In this document: positions 43,156-53,514 of the stretch, piece by piece
How the letters are laid out: each line of letters begins with the position of its first letter
Position numbering within the stretch: position 1 is the first letter of the stretch
Source: Craspedostauros australis
Taxonomy: Eukaryota > Bacillariophyta > Bacillariophyceae > Mastogloiales > Achnanthaceae
Assembly: GCA_026770025.1 (NCBI GenBank)
Contig: JAMXDE010000004.1
Span: forward strand, 3,521,501 to 3,585,500
Direction of reading: 5' to 3'
Length of the DNA: 64,000 nt
Made by a program: the position numbers and the translations under genes
Notes under the pieces: model-generated
Told to the model about the DNA's origin: nothing
The model's database searches: none
What the model saw: only the letters and a program-made list of their open reading frames with translations

Positions 43156-43665
43156 TTACAACGACAACGGCAAGGCCAACCAGACAAAGATGACATACCC
43201 TTCCGTTTCAAATCTGGATTGCGCGCTGGCATCCTTCTCCATCTCGGCCAATCCCGCCTTGCGCTCATCCAGCTGGATCTGGAAGATCTTGTCCTTCGTG
43301 ACCTCGATGAGCACCTTCTTCTTGAGATCGCCACCGGCCTTCGCTATGAGCGCATCGGTGGCCTCCACGATCTCTTCGTAGGTCGCATCCTCCGCGATGC
43401 CCAATTCGCGGTACAGCGTGGCGCGTTCCAATCGGAGCCTGCGCGCCTGCTTTTCCTGCTCCTTCTTCACGTTCCATGGCAGCTTCTTGAAGGGGTTGGG
43501 GACTGCCGCGGCGTTCAGGGCGGTGCTGGAAGCCGCCGATCGGAAGAGGCGCGACGATGGCACGGTGCTGGATGGGGTGAAGCCATTCACGCTGACCGCT
43601 AGGATCACGCACAGTGTCACGGTCAGCTGGGGCAGCGACATTCTCGTTTGTGTGGTCGCCATCAT
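43156..43665 (-). CDS. Plastid CPP1/J-like protein, 3' end unresolved
   Basis: Start ATG at 43665 (or 43662). A signal peptide (LTVTLCVILAVSVN) is followed by GFTPSS, a Phe-type plastid presequence. The J-like domain LYRELGIAEDATYEEIVEATD lacks HPD, as in CPP1, the plastid chaperone-like protein of protochlorophyllide oxidoreductase. Up to residue about 155 the frame is clean (SRFETEG). There a donor-like GG/GTATGT appears, and no AG occurs for 110 bp until GTGCAG at 43086, as expected of a real intron. Reading through instead gives YVIFVWLALPLSL then a stop. In another phase the downstream strand encodes a helix-like WCVYLGVVQLFVKL. Membrane helices at the C-terminus are normal for this family, but the correct join is not settled. 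Confidence 0.6.
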   Translation of the reverse strand: MMATTQTRMSLPQLTVTLCVILAVSVNGFTPSSTVPSSRLFRSAASSTALNAAAVPNPFKKLPWNVKKEQEKQARRLRLERATLYRELGIAEDATYEEIVEATDALIAKAGGDLKKKVLIEVTKDKIFQIQLDERKAGLAEMEKDASAQSRFETEGYVIFVWLALPLSL

Positions 43666-44179
43666 TCTTCGCTTCAATACTCTTCAACTGATTACTGGTT
43701 GTTGTTAATGTTAATGTTGCTGTTGTTGTTGCTGTTGGTATATTGCTGGTATTGTGTTGGTCTCACAATCACTTTGCTCTGCTCAATCATCAATGAAGGC
43801 AACCTCGTCTCCTTGTGTTGTCCCTGGTGATGATGTTGATGTTTGTGTCGTTCGTTGGCAACGGCAGCAACGTCCGTCGCCATCATCGACAGCAACTTCG
43901 TTCGTTGGTCGTTGTTGAAGTGGAATGGTTGGATGCCACCTGGAAGCCCCACAAGCCCACACAAATCGACACTCAAACGAGCTCCTGTATCTTTCAAATG
44001 CGAGGTCTTTCAATCCATCCGTTTTAGTCGTGCATGTATTCGTAGTCTAATCAATAGGTATAGACAACGTTTAGGCACAATTGAAGCGACAGCTCGATGC
44101 ATCGCAGAAGCATTGCACGTGCCACAGCCATTGTTGCAATACAAACTTCACAGCCTATAATATCATATTTACAGTGTCT
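43666..44179. other. Intergenic, no gene seen
   Basis: A TG/TTG-rich tract at 43695-43745, no supported gene. Confidence 0.5.
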
Positions 44180-47100
44180 TTACAGTACATTACATATCAA
44201 CATCAGCGAAAGCATCGTTCCCAGGAGAAGACCCTGCGTCATTCCAACAACAACGACGGCTGCTGCCGATGCCGGCTCGTTCTCCACGAGGATCTCCTCC
44301 TCCTTGGGTGGCATCTCGACGTGCAGCACAATGGACTTGATGCGCGGTACGACGGCGGATTCGACGGCGCAATTATCGATGATCGGTTCCGGTTGTATTG
44401 CGCCATCGTCGTCATCTTGCATGTCGCGACGTTCACCGACGGGACGAGTCTCAGCAATGGCCCAATCGGTTCCTGGACCACTCAAGTTGATCGCGGCCGG
44501 CAGTTCGAAGGCGACATCGGGCGTGGAGATATCGACATGATCTGTCATCACCTCCAGCGTGTCTTGCGAGACGGCGTACAGCACCTCGTGGTCGCGTGCA
44601 GCGGCGCCCGTGTTGTTCCAATCGCGGAAGCTGTTCATGACGAGCATGGCGCCTTTGGAAGAGTTGCTGCTGAGGCCGATGGTGTAACCGTGCACCGTCG
44701 TGCCGAATGGAATGTCCAACGACGCGGCTTCGATGCGAGGTTGCGAGAAGTCGAGGTGCACCACTTCCGTCGTGTCCATGACGTCCTCGCGATTCAAGGG
44801 AATGGCATCGAACTGGACTGAGAATTGTGTCGTCGTGCCATTCAAACCCACCTGATCGGAGCACGTTCGCAGGATCGTCACGGCCGAGTTTGAGGTATGG
44901 TCCGGCAGCAGATCGGTGGTTACGGTTTCGCTATCTGGCGTGTCGATCAAACAGCCGCGGTCATCGGGAAGCAATGGATTGTACAGAACGTACGTCAAAC
45001 CATCCACAGTGATGCGCGCGCGATGTGACGTCGTGCCGATCTGCTGCGACTGTTCCCAGGCATGAAAGGCGAATTCCAGGATGTAATCGCATGCTGGTTG
45101 CGGAACGAGGTTGGCCGCTGGCAAGAGCCTGTATCCCACGGCGCGGATATCCGAAAACATCTCTCGTGATCCGTACGCGCCTTCGGCGATATCCTCGTTC
45201 GCCACCAACACCTCGTAGGCTTCGAGCTGCGCCATACCGAGGCCTTTGTTCGTGAATGATACCGGTGCCTCAAGCGCCGAGATGACACCGCCTGCCAAGA
45301 ATTCCACCTTGCAGGCCTTGCGCAGGATGGCGTGGTACGGGATGACGATATCCAAACCATCGTCATCGCTTGCGATGCGGATATGACCACCGAACTCATG
45401 CTGATCCATGCGACGGCCGTCGATGACGGAGGCCTGCGATCCGCCCATGCGATTTGTGGGAACCGTGTTGGGATCGATGCGAAATGTGATTGCGATGCTG
45501 GCGTCTTTGTGCAGGTCCGTACCGTTCGCCGGCAAATCGATCGCGATGGGGCCGTTGCTGGACAGCCGGATCGTGCGAGGTTGGGATCGCAGATTGGCAA
45601 CGACGATGGTGCGAGTCATCACGATCATAGCATCATCCGTGACGTCCATGAATCCCAAATGGATGGATGGTTGCACATCTTCCTTGCAGTACGCCCACAT
45701 CGTCGCGCGCAGCGCATTGTGGATGGAAACTTCGCCGCTGCCCATACGCGTCAGCGGGGCTTGGGAATGAGGATCCTCGCACGCGAGCGTCTCGTCGTCC
45801 AAACCGTACTGCACGTGCGTCTGGGCGGTGTTGAGGAGAATGCACTTGATGAAGAAGGGTGAGCACTGACCGTTGCAACGTTGCATCAAGAGCGCGGCAA
45901 CGCCGGCCACCACCGGCGACGCAAACGACGTCCCCACGAAACGCTTGAACCGATTGCCCGACCCGGTGTCGGCCATGAGGAAGCCGGAGGGCGCTGCGAT
46001 GTCCGGTTTGAGCGCGTTGTTGGCACCCGGTCCGCGCGAACTGTAGTAGCTCATCATGGGTGTGGTGCGGTTGGGCGAAGGGGCATCAGTCGCGGCGACT
46101 GCGACGATGTTGGGCGTCGTGCCCACGGCGCCGGCATTGTAAGGGATGTTGCCACCGTTGCCGACCGACGTGGTGACCACCGCACCCAAAGCGAATGCGT
46201 TCTCGATGGCCACGGCGACCGGTTCGAAGTAAGGAGACGTGTACTTGGTGCCCAACGACAGGTTGACGATATCGACGTTGCGTTCCAACATGAACTCGAG
46301 ACCTTGGATGACGGCAAAGTCGGGGCACTTTCCAGTGTTGGTGCAGGTCTTGGCAATGAGGAGCTTGGCGTCAGGCGCGATGGAGAGGACGGCCGAGGCG
46401 ACGGCCGTGCCGTGACCGTGAAAATCAATGGGATTGTTATCAGGACGCATGGCATGCGTATCGTTGAGGAGGCCTTCGTCGCCCACGAGGTCGGCACCGT
46501 CAATGAGAACGTGGTTTGGAAAGAATGCGGAATCTTGCTTGCGTCCCAGCACGGATATCTGATAATCCAGGAAGCTGCCGGATCCGCCAAAGATCTTGTG
46601 CGTGTAATCGACGCCGGTATCAAGTATTCCGACCGTGACGTTCTCGCCTGTGAGTGGATACGATTGATTGGTGTCGGCATTCAGATGCTGCAACAGGTCC
46701 TGATCCTGATATGGCAATGAAGGAGACGATGATAGTTTGCGTGCACGTGCACGTTCATGGTTGAATGATGTTGATCCTGCACGTGATCCCTTGACGATCC
46801 CGTGAACATGATGCGTGGCATGCGGGACGATCCGTGTGACCAGGTCGTGGTTCTGAATATGCTCATGCAACTTCCGCCGACGTGTGCTGCCTCCTTGATT
46901 CTTCGTCTTCTCATCATCAGCATCATGAGGCTGAGCAGGTACTTGGAGGTAGATGGCGTTGTACAGTTTGCAGGTGCGCGCGACGACCGTCAATGATGAT
47001 CCGTAAAGCTGTCGAAACTGCTCAATGATCTGATCATGCTCGTCCTGGAGTTGCTGGTGGTATTGGACTGGATCGTCGGTTCTGACAGAATTTGCTACCA

Positions 47101-47500
47101 TGAGCAGCGGTGTTGATTTGAGTTCAACCGTGATGATCTCAGTGATGGGGCCTGCACTGGCACTGGCACTTGAAGTTGGACTTTCATTCTTATCAGCAGT
47201 ATCGCCTAGATCGGAAGCTGAGGCTGTTTCTGGGTCTGCACCAGCAGTACTATGATGCATGTACTCGTACGAATGCTCGCTGTTGGCCATCGATGCAGAC
47301 GCAGCTGCGATGGATTGCAAGCAGATGATGACGGTCGCCATCGCAACGAAGGCAACCATTCTCGTCCGCGAACTTCTTCTCATGTTCAACGGTGTTGCTG
47401 ATGCTGCTGCTATTTCCGGTGATTGTGGTGCTGTTGGTTCCGTCGCAGATCCTATTTGTGAGCATGGTTGTGATACTGATGTTGATGCTGACATCGTCAT
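44180..47500 (-). CDS. Membrane-anchored subtilisin-like serine protease (S8)
   Basis: 1106 residues, intronless. ATG 47500, with another at 47383 (MRRSSRTRM) close to the hydrophobic signal/anchor (about 48-69). A propeptide-like region (about 122-190) is followed by the S8 catalytic domain: Asp294 in ILDTGVDYT, His363 in DFHGHGTAVAS, oxyanion Asn448 in SVGNGG and Ser525 in GTSFASPVVAG. No PA-domain insert is evident between His and Ser. About 500 residues of beta-rich C-terminal region follow, then a likely terminal membrane helix (AAAVVVVGMTQGLLLGTMLSLML). The enzyme should sit on the secretory or plasma membrane with the active site outside, processing proteins; the target is unknown. All catalytic residues are present. 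Confidence 0.9.
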   Translation of the reverse strand: MTMSASTSVSQPCSQIGSATEPTAPQSPEIAAASATPLNMRRSSRTRMVAFVAMATVIICLQSIAAASASMANSEHSYEYMHHSTAGADPETASASDLGDTADKNESPTSSASASAGPITEIITVELKSTPLLMVANSVRTDDPVQYHQQLQDEHDQIIEQFRQLYGSSLTVVARTCKLYNAIYLQVPAQPHDADDEKTKNQGGSTRRRKLHEHIQNHDLVTRIVPHATHHVHGIVKGSRAGSTSFNHERARARKLSSSPSLPYQDQDLLQHLNADTNQSYPLTGENVTVGILDTGVDYTHKIFGGSGSFLDYQISVLGRKQDSAFFPNHVLIDGADLVGDEGLLNDTHAMRPDNNPIDFHGHGTAVASAVLSIAPDAKLLIAKTCTNTGKCPDFAVIQGLEFMLERNVDIVNLSLGTKYTSPYFEPVAVAIENAFALGAVVTTSVGNGGNIPYNAGAVGTTPNIVAVAATDAPSPNRTTPMMSYYSSRGPGANNALKPDIAAPSGFLMADTGSGNRFKRFVGTSFASPVVAGVAALLMQRCNGQCSPFFIKCILLNTAQTHVQYGLDDETLACEDPHSQAPLTRMGSGEVSIHNALRATMWAYCKEDVQPSIHLGFMDVTDDAMIVMTRTIVVANLRSQPRTIRLSSNGPIAIDLPANGTDLHKDASIAITFRIDPNTVPTNRMGGSQASVIDGRRMDQHEFGGHIRIASDDDGLDIVIPYHAILRKACKVEFLAGGVISALEAPVSFTNKGLGMAQLEAYEVLVANEDIAEGAYGSREMFSDIRAVGYRLLPAANLVPQPACDYILEFAFHAWEQSQQIGTTSHRARITVDGLTYVLYNPLLPDDRGCLIDTPDSETVTTDLLPDHTSNSAVTILRTCSDQVGLNGTTTQFSVQFDAIPLNREDVMDTTEVVHLDFSQPRIEAASLDIPFGTTVHGYTIGLSSNSSKGAMLVMNSFRDWNNTGAAARDHEVLYAVSQDTLEVMTDHVDISTPDVAFELPAAINLSGPGTDWAIAETRPVGERRDMQDDDDGAIQPEPIIDNCAVESAVVPRIKSIVLHVEMPPKEEEILVENEPASAAAVVVVGMTQGLLLGTMLSLMLICNVL

Positions 47501-48703
47501 GGTTTGGACTATCGTTCTTGGTCACGCTTTTGACTGCGCTTTTGACTGCGATTGATTGTTGTTCGTGCTTGCAAATTGCGCACGAATGAGGATTGTATCG
47601 GGCAGAGTGTGGGGCAGTCGAATCCGTACTTTCCTTTCTGTCTCCGCTCGCTTCAGATGCTCTTGTGATGGTTGGAGTTCGCGCAATGGAGTATGATGTT
47701 ACTTGAAGATGGACGCCAGTGCTGATACTCGTACTGAGATTCGTACGTGGCGTGCACCAAGACTCCTCAAAGTGTGGTGGCTTTGTCTTGGAGAGTACTG
47801 TCCGAAGTGTATGAGGAGAAGGGTCAGGGCAACCAATGAAGGATCCGAAAGCACAGGATTGGGAATGATGGTGCAGTATTGGTTGTATGACAATAGGTCG
47901 TGTGATGGTGCTCTCTGTGAGGAAAGGACGATTCGGCCTCTCCCACCAAACAAGATTGAACACTTCCCCCCAACAGAGGCTGCCACTTTTCGCAGATGGA
48001 GAACAATCCGATGCTCTTGGTCTCCCTCGCGCTTGCACCTTGTTGTGGTGCTCGTATCACTTGCGTACAATCCGCAACCGCAATGCCTTCTTCTTCTGCG
48101 TTGTCAGTCTTCTGATCGGTGTGCCCTGTCTGATCATCAAAGACAATGTGTGAGATTCTTCTTCTGTGCCTCGCTCTCTGTTGCAATACCCCCCTTCTTG
48201 CCAAAGTTGCAGTCCACTCCGCCGTTTTTGTGGCGTGACGCCGTTCACCTCATTTCATGGCGAGTCCGCACGATCCTGTTTGGTCAGCTGGCGCCAAAAT
48301 TCGAATGTCCGCTAACTCATTTGAACGGAAGACGTTATTTAGGCGTTATAAATTGTGGCGAGAGCGTTTGTCAGTTTGTCCAAATGAAGGGGTGTGTGGA
48401 ATACGGATGAAACGTGAAACTAGAGAAATGGACAGCCACAAACAAGAGAGGCAAAGCAACAACCACCAACCAAGTCCACAATCGAAAACAGAAGAGGACG
48501 AATTGACACCAACAGGCAGATGTTGGTATGAAGAACAGCGAATAGCATCACAACTACCATCATCCATCATTCTGCCATCATTGATCACAAGAAGCGAGAG
48601 AGGTTGATCCATCCATCCATCCATCCATCCATCCAGTTCAATTCAATTCAATTCAAACATTGAACAAACAAGCATTGAACAAACAAGCATTGAACAAACA
48701 AGC
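47501..48703. other. 5' region between divergent subtilisin and SF3A2 genes
   Basis: 1.2 kb between divergent genes, no supported coding gene. Ends with the tandem repeats listed next. Confidence 0.5.
48606..48703 (+). repeat. Stacked tandem repeats directly before the SF3A2 ORF
   Basis: (ATCC)7 at about 48606-48635 and (TTCAA)n at about 48637-48655. Then three perfect copies of a 15-bp unit (ATTGAACAAACAAGC) at 48659-48703, ending at the base before the ATG at 48704. Confidence 0.9.
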
Positions 48704-50314
48704 ATGACCTGCACAACCCTCCCCATGATCCAAGCGGACGTCTCCAACGCCTTCCGCAGCAGCAGCAGCAGCAATAACGCAACCATGATTGCCTCATCTG
48801 CTGCAACCAAAGCACCGGCCGCTGTTGCGAGTGGACATCAGCAACAGCCAATGCAAACGCAGAAGCAGCCATGCCTGCAGACGGAAGAACGAGCATACCC
48901 CGCGATCCAGTTCCTCGTGGAAACCCCGCACGGCCGCACCACCACAGTCACCCGCACGCTGGGTGCGCTGCTGTCGCGTCAGCTGCAGCGTCAGGAGCAG
49001 GCCCACACTGCGCAGGACCAGGAGGGCGATTACCACGATCTCCTGCTCGACATCCTGCAGGCTTGCCAACGTCGCGACGCCCCGCAGACTCGCGCGCATG
49101 CACCGCGCAGATGCTGCTCTCCCACGTTCACGCTCGATGCGCTCAGCTTGGATGACGACAGCAGCTGTGGCGCGTCGCCATCGCAGACGCCATTGTCCAG
49201 CGCGGCCACGGAAACGTCCGTGTACTCCGTGCAGTACATGGAGGTCGATGAATACATCTTTGATGACTGCGACATCAACGAGTATGACGCTGGCAACGGC
49301 ATGGAGGACAGCGAAGGCGTCTTCGTCGCGACAACCACCACAGGCCGTCCCATCCATCACCACCAACGCGCTTCGCCCAAGAAACGCCGCCGCCGTCGTG
49401 TGCTGGCAGCCAGGGATCCGCGCATCGCGTTGGTCTGGAACGGAAAGCGCGTCAGCCCCACCAACTACTACCAGATCATCCACAGCACCGTCATGGAGGC
49501 CCTCGCCAAGTCTCCCCGCGCCGTCTCCTCCATCATCGTCCTTCCGCTGCGCCTCGCCGTCGGTCTCATCGTGGGTGGCATCGATCGCCAGAACCGCGCC
49601 GGTTCCAAGTTCGGCGGTGGCGGCGTCTCGTCCTCGTCCCAATCCGAACGCGAGCGCAAGGAACGCCTCAAGCAGCTGGCCCTCGAATCCATCGACCTGG
49701 CCAAGGACCCTTACCTCATGCGCAACCACCTCGGCACCTACGAATGCAAGCTCTGTCTCACCTTGCACACCAACGAGGCCAACTACTTGGCCCACACGCA
49801 AGGCAAGAAACATCAGCAAGGCCTCGCACGCCGCGCCCACCTCGAAAAGCTGCGACAGGACAAGGAGAACGCCGCGACCGTCACGACGGGTCCGTCCCGC
49901 ACAACCACAACCAAACAACAGCGCATCAAAATCGGCCGCCCCGCCTACCAAGTCTTCAAAAGCCGCGACCCCGACACGCAGCAACGCTGCCTCACGTTCG
50001 AAATCTCCTACCCCGAAATCGCCGACGACATCCAACCGCGCCATCGCTTCATGAGCGCCTTCGAACAGAAGGTCGAGAGTCCGCCCGATCGGCGCTACCA
50101 GTACCTCGTCGTGGCGGCCGATCCCTACGAGACGATCGCCTTCAAGGTGCCCAACGAACCGCTGGATCGCACCAAGTTCCTGACGCATTGGAAAGACAAC
50201 AAGTTCCTCGTGTCCATGTACTATTGGGATAAGAAGCAAGGCGACGGCAAGAAGAAGAAGAAGGAGAATGGCAAAGATAAGGCAAATGATGATGAGGATA
50301 AGATGGAAGAGTAA
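48704..50314 (+). CDS. SF3A2: Splicing factor 3A subunit 2 (SF3A2/Prp11) with N-terminal extension
   Basis: 536 residues. From residue 294 it is clear SF3A2: DRQNRAGSKFGGGGVSS, then the U1-type zinc finger with C348, C351, H364 and H370 (CKLC...HTQGKKH), then the conserved KIGRPAYQVFKSRDP to FLVSMYYWDKK. The human and plant proteins start at this very point (MDFQ.. or MDR..). Here Met is replaced by Ile (ATC), and the frame continues 293 residues upstream with an acidic, Gln-rich, Thr-rich sequence of no known family. SF3A2 is a core U2 snRNP subunit that helps recognise the branch point. The Pro-rich tail of animals is absent, and the end is Lys/Asp-rich. Either the extension is real or an unseen splice supplies the canonical start. 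Confidence 0.88.
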   Translation: MTCTTLPMIQADVSNAFRSSSSSNNATMIASSAATKAPAAVASGHQQQPMQTQKQPCLQTEERAYPAIQFLVETPHGRTTTVTRTLGALLSRQLQRQEQAHTAQDQEGDYHDLLLDILQACQRRDAPQTRAHAPRRCCSPTFTLDALSLDDDSSCGASPSQTPLSSAATETSVYSVQYMEVDEYIFDDCDINEYDAGNGMEDSEGVFVATTTTGRPIHHHQRASPKKRRRRRVLAARDPRIALVWNGKRVSPTNYYQIIHSTVMEALAKSPRAVSSIIVLPLRLAVGLIVGGIDRQNRAGSKFGGGGVSSSSQSERERKERLKQLALESIDLAKDPYLMRNHLGTYECKLCLTLHTNEANYLAHTQGKKHQQGLARRAHLEKLRQDKENAATVTTGPSRTTTTKQQRIKIGRPAYQVFKSRDPDTQQRCLTFEISYPEIADDIQPRHRFMSAFEQKVESPPDRRYQYLVVAADPYETIAFKVPNEPLDRTKFLTHWKDNKFLVSMYYWDKKQGDGKKKKKENGKDKANDDEDKMEE

Positions 50315-50691
50315 TCCTATATAATACTAGTATTGACATTGCTATACGATGAGTGTGGAGTTACAAGTGTGCAGGACGAATGGTGCGCAATGTCCATCGC
50401 AAAGTGGGCACGTGGCGGATCAGTTTCATTTTCTCCTGGCAGCCAGTCTATCGAGTTGGAGCTAGAGAGAATCGGAGTTACGATCTTGGCGATTGTTCGC
50501 CACCACACGAGAACTGGCGATGACCAGCAATCATTCTCAGGGCTGTGGCAGTGTCCGCACTCGACCTCATCTCACAAACAGAACTAGATTGGGCCGAACT
50601 GAATTGAGTTGGACACTAGCAGCATTACGACTATATTGGAATAGTGCACAACCCAACAAGGCATATCGCAACGAGACAAGACAAGAGGACG
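50315..50691. other. Intergenic, no gene seen
   Basis: Spacer between two same-strand genes; nothing recognised. Confidence 0.5.
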
Positions 50692-52050
50692 ATGTTCGAC
50701 CCTTCGATGTTGCAGGCCATGCAAGGCATGGGAGGAGGCGGCGATGGCGGCACGCCTCCCAACGCAAGCCAGATGAAGGACATGCTGAAGCAGATGGGAT
50801 TGCCGGAGGATTACATGGACACCATGAATCAGGACGACGGCAAGCCGCAGATGCCTTCCTTCGACGACGACAAGCCCATGTCGGAGATCACGCGCTTGCT
50901 GGAATGCGTCAGCGAGGAGCACGGCGTGCTGCACCAGGAGGGTCGCATCGACTACTTCTGGCAGCTGCTCGACGATCGCATGGAGGCTCTGCTGTCGCAG
51001 CTGCCGCCGTGTCCGCACGATCAGGAGCTGCAGGCGCCGGCCGTGACAAAGAGCAAGGCGACGCAGCAACCGCAGGTCCCGGCTTACGTCGACAATCCCT
51101 ATCGGTACCCCGCCGTCGATATCTGCTCCGGCGTCGGCGTGCAGTGCGTGGAATTCGCCAAACACGCGGCATGGCGTCGGCGTCTCGATTGGGTGCCCAC
51201 GGAGTCCATGGCCGCCGTCGTGCAGCCGGAGCGGTACGACAACTCGGCCAACACCAAAAAGAACAACAAGGACGCACCCTACAACCACTTCCCCACGTCA
51301 CGTCTGCAACAACTGCGATCGGCCTTGCAGTACTTCTTCGACACCGACAACGACGGTCCCGTCCTCGCGGCCGACCGGCTCGGCATGGCGCTCTACAAGA
51401 ATTCGCAGGTCAAATTGTGCGCCTTGCAGCGCGACGGATACAACGGTCGCAAGGGCAAGGTGTTGGGCGTCGATCCCAAGTCCTCCGACGATCGTAGGTT
51501 GGGCATCAAGCTGGAGACGAAGAACGCGCCCATCTCGTTGAAGCCGGCCAATTTGGAGCGCACGGACGGCGGCTTGAAGTATGAAGAAGGCGTGCAGATC
51601 GAGCAGGATCGACAGCTGCTCGATGAGATGAAGCAGCGGGCTTGTCCGGCCCTCGTCGAGGATATTGAGAGTTGGGAGATCTACCTCAAGTCCAGTTTCT
51701 ACGGAAAATGCGCGCTCGTCACCTACGTCACGGTGCAACGCGGCAAGCCGTTGGATGAAGAGAATTATGGCATGCACGACAGCGGCACGGATCCGCTCGC
51801 GTTGATGGGCCAGCCGCCGAACATATCGTGGAGGAAGCTGCTCGTCTTGGCGAATCATCTGCTGCGACCCGGTGGCTACCTCCTGCAGTACGATTGCGCC
51901 AGCGCCAGCGAGCATTACGGCAACGAGGACCTCATGAAGGAGCACGTCGCCAATCTCTCCTTGGAGTTGGAGTTGGTCGTGAGGGAAATTCCAGTGGACG
52001 ATCCCAACAGCGAGGATCCCATGATTTCCATGCTTTGGCAGAAGAGCTAG
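50692..52050 (+). CDS. Methyltransferase-like protein with an inserted SH3/KOW-like module
   Basis: 452 residues from the ATG at 50692 (MFDPSMLQAMQGM). A class I methyltransferase is suggested by a motif-I-like YPAVDICSGVGVQC followed later by LLRPGGYLLQYDCASA, the turn and strand typical of AdoMet enzymes. Between them (about residues 235-290) is a small beta module, VKLCALQRDGYNGRKGKVLG..., with DRRLGIKL and SLKPANLE, resembling the SH3/KOW-like domains common in stramenopile proteins. The Met/Gly-rich N-terminus is disordered. I see no substrate motif. The insertion or order of domains is unusual, so the methyltransferase call is tentative. Cytosolic, no signal. Confidence 0.55.
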   Translation: MFDPSMLQAMQGMGGGGDGGTPPNASQMKDMLKQMGLPEDYMDTMNQDDGKPQMPSFDDDKPMSEITRLLECVSEEHGVLHQEGRIDYFWQLLDDRMEALLSQLPPCPHDQELQAPAVTKSKATQQPQVPAYVDNPYRYPAVDICSGVGVQCVEFAKHAAWRRRLDWVPTESMAAVVQPERYDNSANTKKNNKDAPYNHFPTSRLQQLRSALQYFFDTDNDGPVLAADRLGMALYKNSQVKLCALQRDGYNGRKGKVLGVDPKSSDDRRLGIKLETKNAPISLKPANLERTDGGLKYEEGVQIEQDRQLLDEMKQRACPALVEDIESWEIYLKSSFYGKCALVTYVTVQRGKPLDEENYGMHDSGTDPLALMGQPPNISWRKLLVLANHLLRPGGYLLQYDCASASEHYGNEDLMKEHVANLSLELELVVREIPVDDPNSEDPMISMLWQKS

Positions 52051-52395
52051 ACATTGGAATGCACGGTGGCGTGTGTGTGCGGTCGTGATGCCTGCGATGG
52101 AGACGCAGGGTGGCAAACACCTCGAAGGCTGGCACGAGGACGAGCATATCAGAGGGATGAATGCTCATGTCAAAGAAAGCGGGTGCTTACTTTCAGTAGG
52201 ACGAATGAACTACATTTCAGTTAGCGAAGAGAAGCAAGAATGCAACAGAGAGAGAGAGCAACAATCACAAAGGTGTACGTCTCATCGTACAGATATGTAC
52301 ACGAATTAGAAATATTTCCATCCCGTTTCATGGAAACGTCACTTCCCGACATGCCTGTATGCAACATGCATGAGTGCGAGCGCTCGTTACTATAC
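52051..52395. other. Intergenic between two convergent genes
   Basis: No gene seen. Confidence 0.5.
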
Positions 52396-53514
52396 CTACC
52401 GCACTTCTCTCCCAAACTCCATGCCGTCCGACCAGTTCTCTTGCGACGACGTGCCATAGCTCATGCTGGACGATGACCACGTGGGAAAGGACGATGCCGA
52501 TGCTGCGACTGGCGACAGACTCGGCCGCATGCTCGGGTGCGTGTGCGATTCGTCGTGGACTTGGCTTGGTGGCGACGACGCGGTTGGTGGAGCCCGATCC
52601 GTTGGGACCACCGGGCAAACCTCGGAAGATGGGCTCTTCAAGGAACTCTGTGAATGGCGTTGCGAGTTGTGTGTTTGCGGGTATCCACACGCGTGGACGT
52701 GTTTGATCGGGTTGAAAAGGTGAGTAAATGAAAATCGTCAGGGAATTGTTTCAACATAGCGTGCCATAGGTTGATTCCTCCTCAGAATGCTCACAACGAA
52801 GAGGCAGCATGAGATCGAGCCTGCACTTACCAGTCGCAGCCATCCGCCGCTCTGTCCCACGAGGAGAGATGGATATGCATGACAATCGTTGCTGAATAAT
52901 ATCGTCAGAACGTTCACGACGTCTTGCTGATGCGCATTGACGCCAAACATATTGATCTGCAGTATGCTCGGCAGACGGTCGTCATCGATGCTGTCGTTGC
53001 TGCGCGTGCGAGAAATAATGGATTCGAAGACGAACGTATCCCCATTGAGAAAGGGCCCAGCGTACGGTTCGCGATAGATGATATCCAGCTCCCTATCCAA
53101 TTCCAAGACGTCGAAGTTGGAGACTCGGACTGGCGAAGTGTCCATCATGTTGATATCGTCTCTGTGGTGACTCTTTACTTCGGTGAAGTTGAAGTTGTGA
53201 ACTTCGTCGGGTTCGACCGTTGACAGGAAGCATGATGTCCCAATCACCGCATTGTTCCTCGTTATATTCACAGGAGGGCAGGTGAGATCGAAATCGAACG
53301 TGAATGTGTACTGAGCGGGCGAGCATGCGCAAGTTGCGACAGCGAGATCCTTGGTATCATTCTCGTCCAAATGGCCTCGGAGTTGCCTTGAGATGCCGAA
53401 GTCGTCGGCATCGATGATGAGTGATGCACACGACGGGATGATGAGGTCGTTAACCATGACAAGCGTCACGATTGCGATGGCGATTGCATTCGTCGTTGCG
53501 AACCCGGAACCCAT
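52396..53514 (-). CDS. Secreted diatom-type protein, two exons
   Basis: Exon 1 is 53514-52831 (228 codons) and exon 2 is 52647-52396 (83 codons plus stop). The 183-bp intron has donor GTAAGTG and acceptor CACAG, in frame. The ATG at 53514 begins a signal peptide (AIAIAIVTLVMVNDLIIPSCAS). The Cys-poor beta-rich body has CACSPAQYTFTFDF, CPPVNITRNN, an ELDRELDIIYRE stretch, and FSNDCHAYPSLLVGQSGGWLRL, then exon 2 SLKSPSSEVCPVVP. This order matches a family of predicted secreted proteins that I recall from diatoms. The Ser/Pro/His-rich tail ends in GMEFGREVR. Likely secreted or wall-bound; function unknown. Confidence 0.75.

Noticed and set aside
48794-50239. 481-codon minus-strand frame
   Set aside because: Antisense to the SF3A2 gene, whose plus-strand protein has an unmistakable family match.
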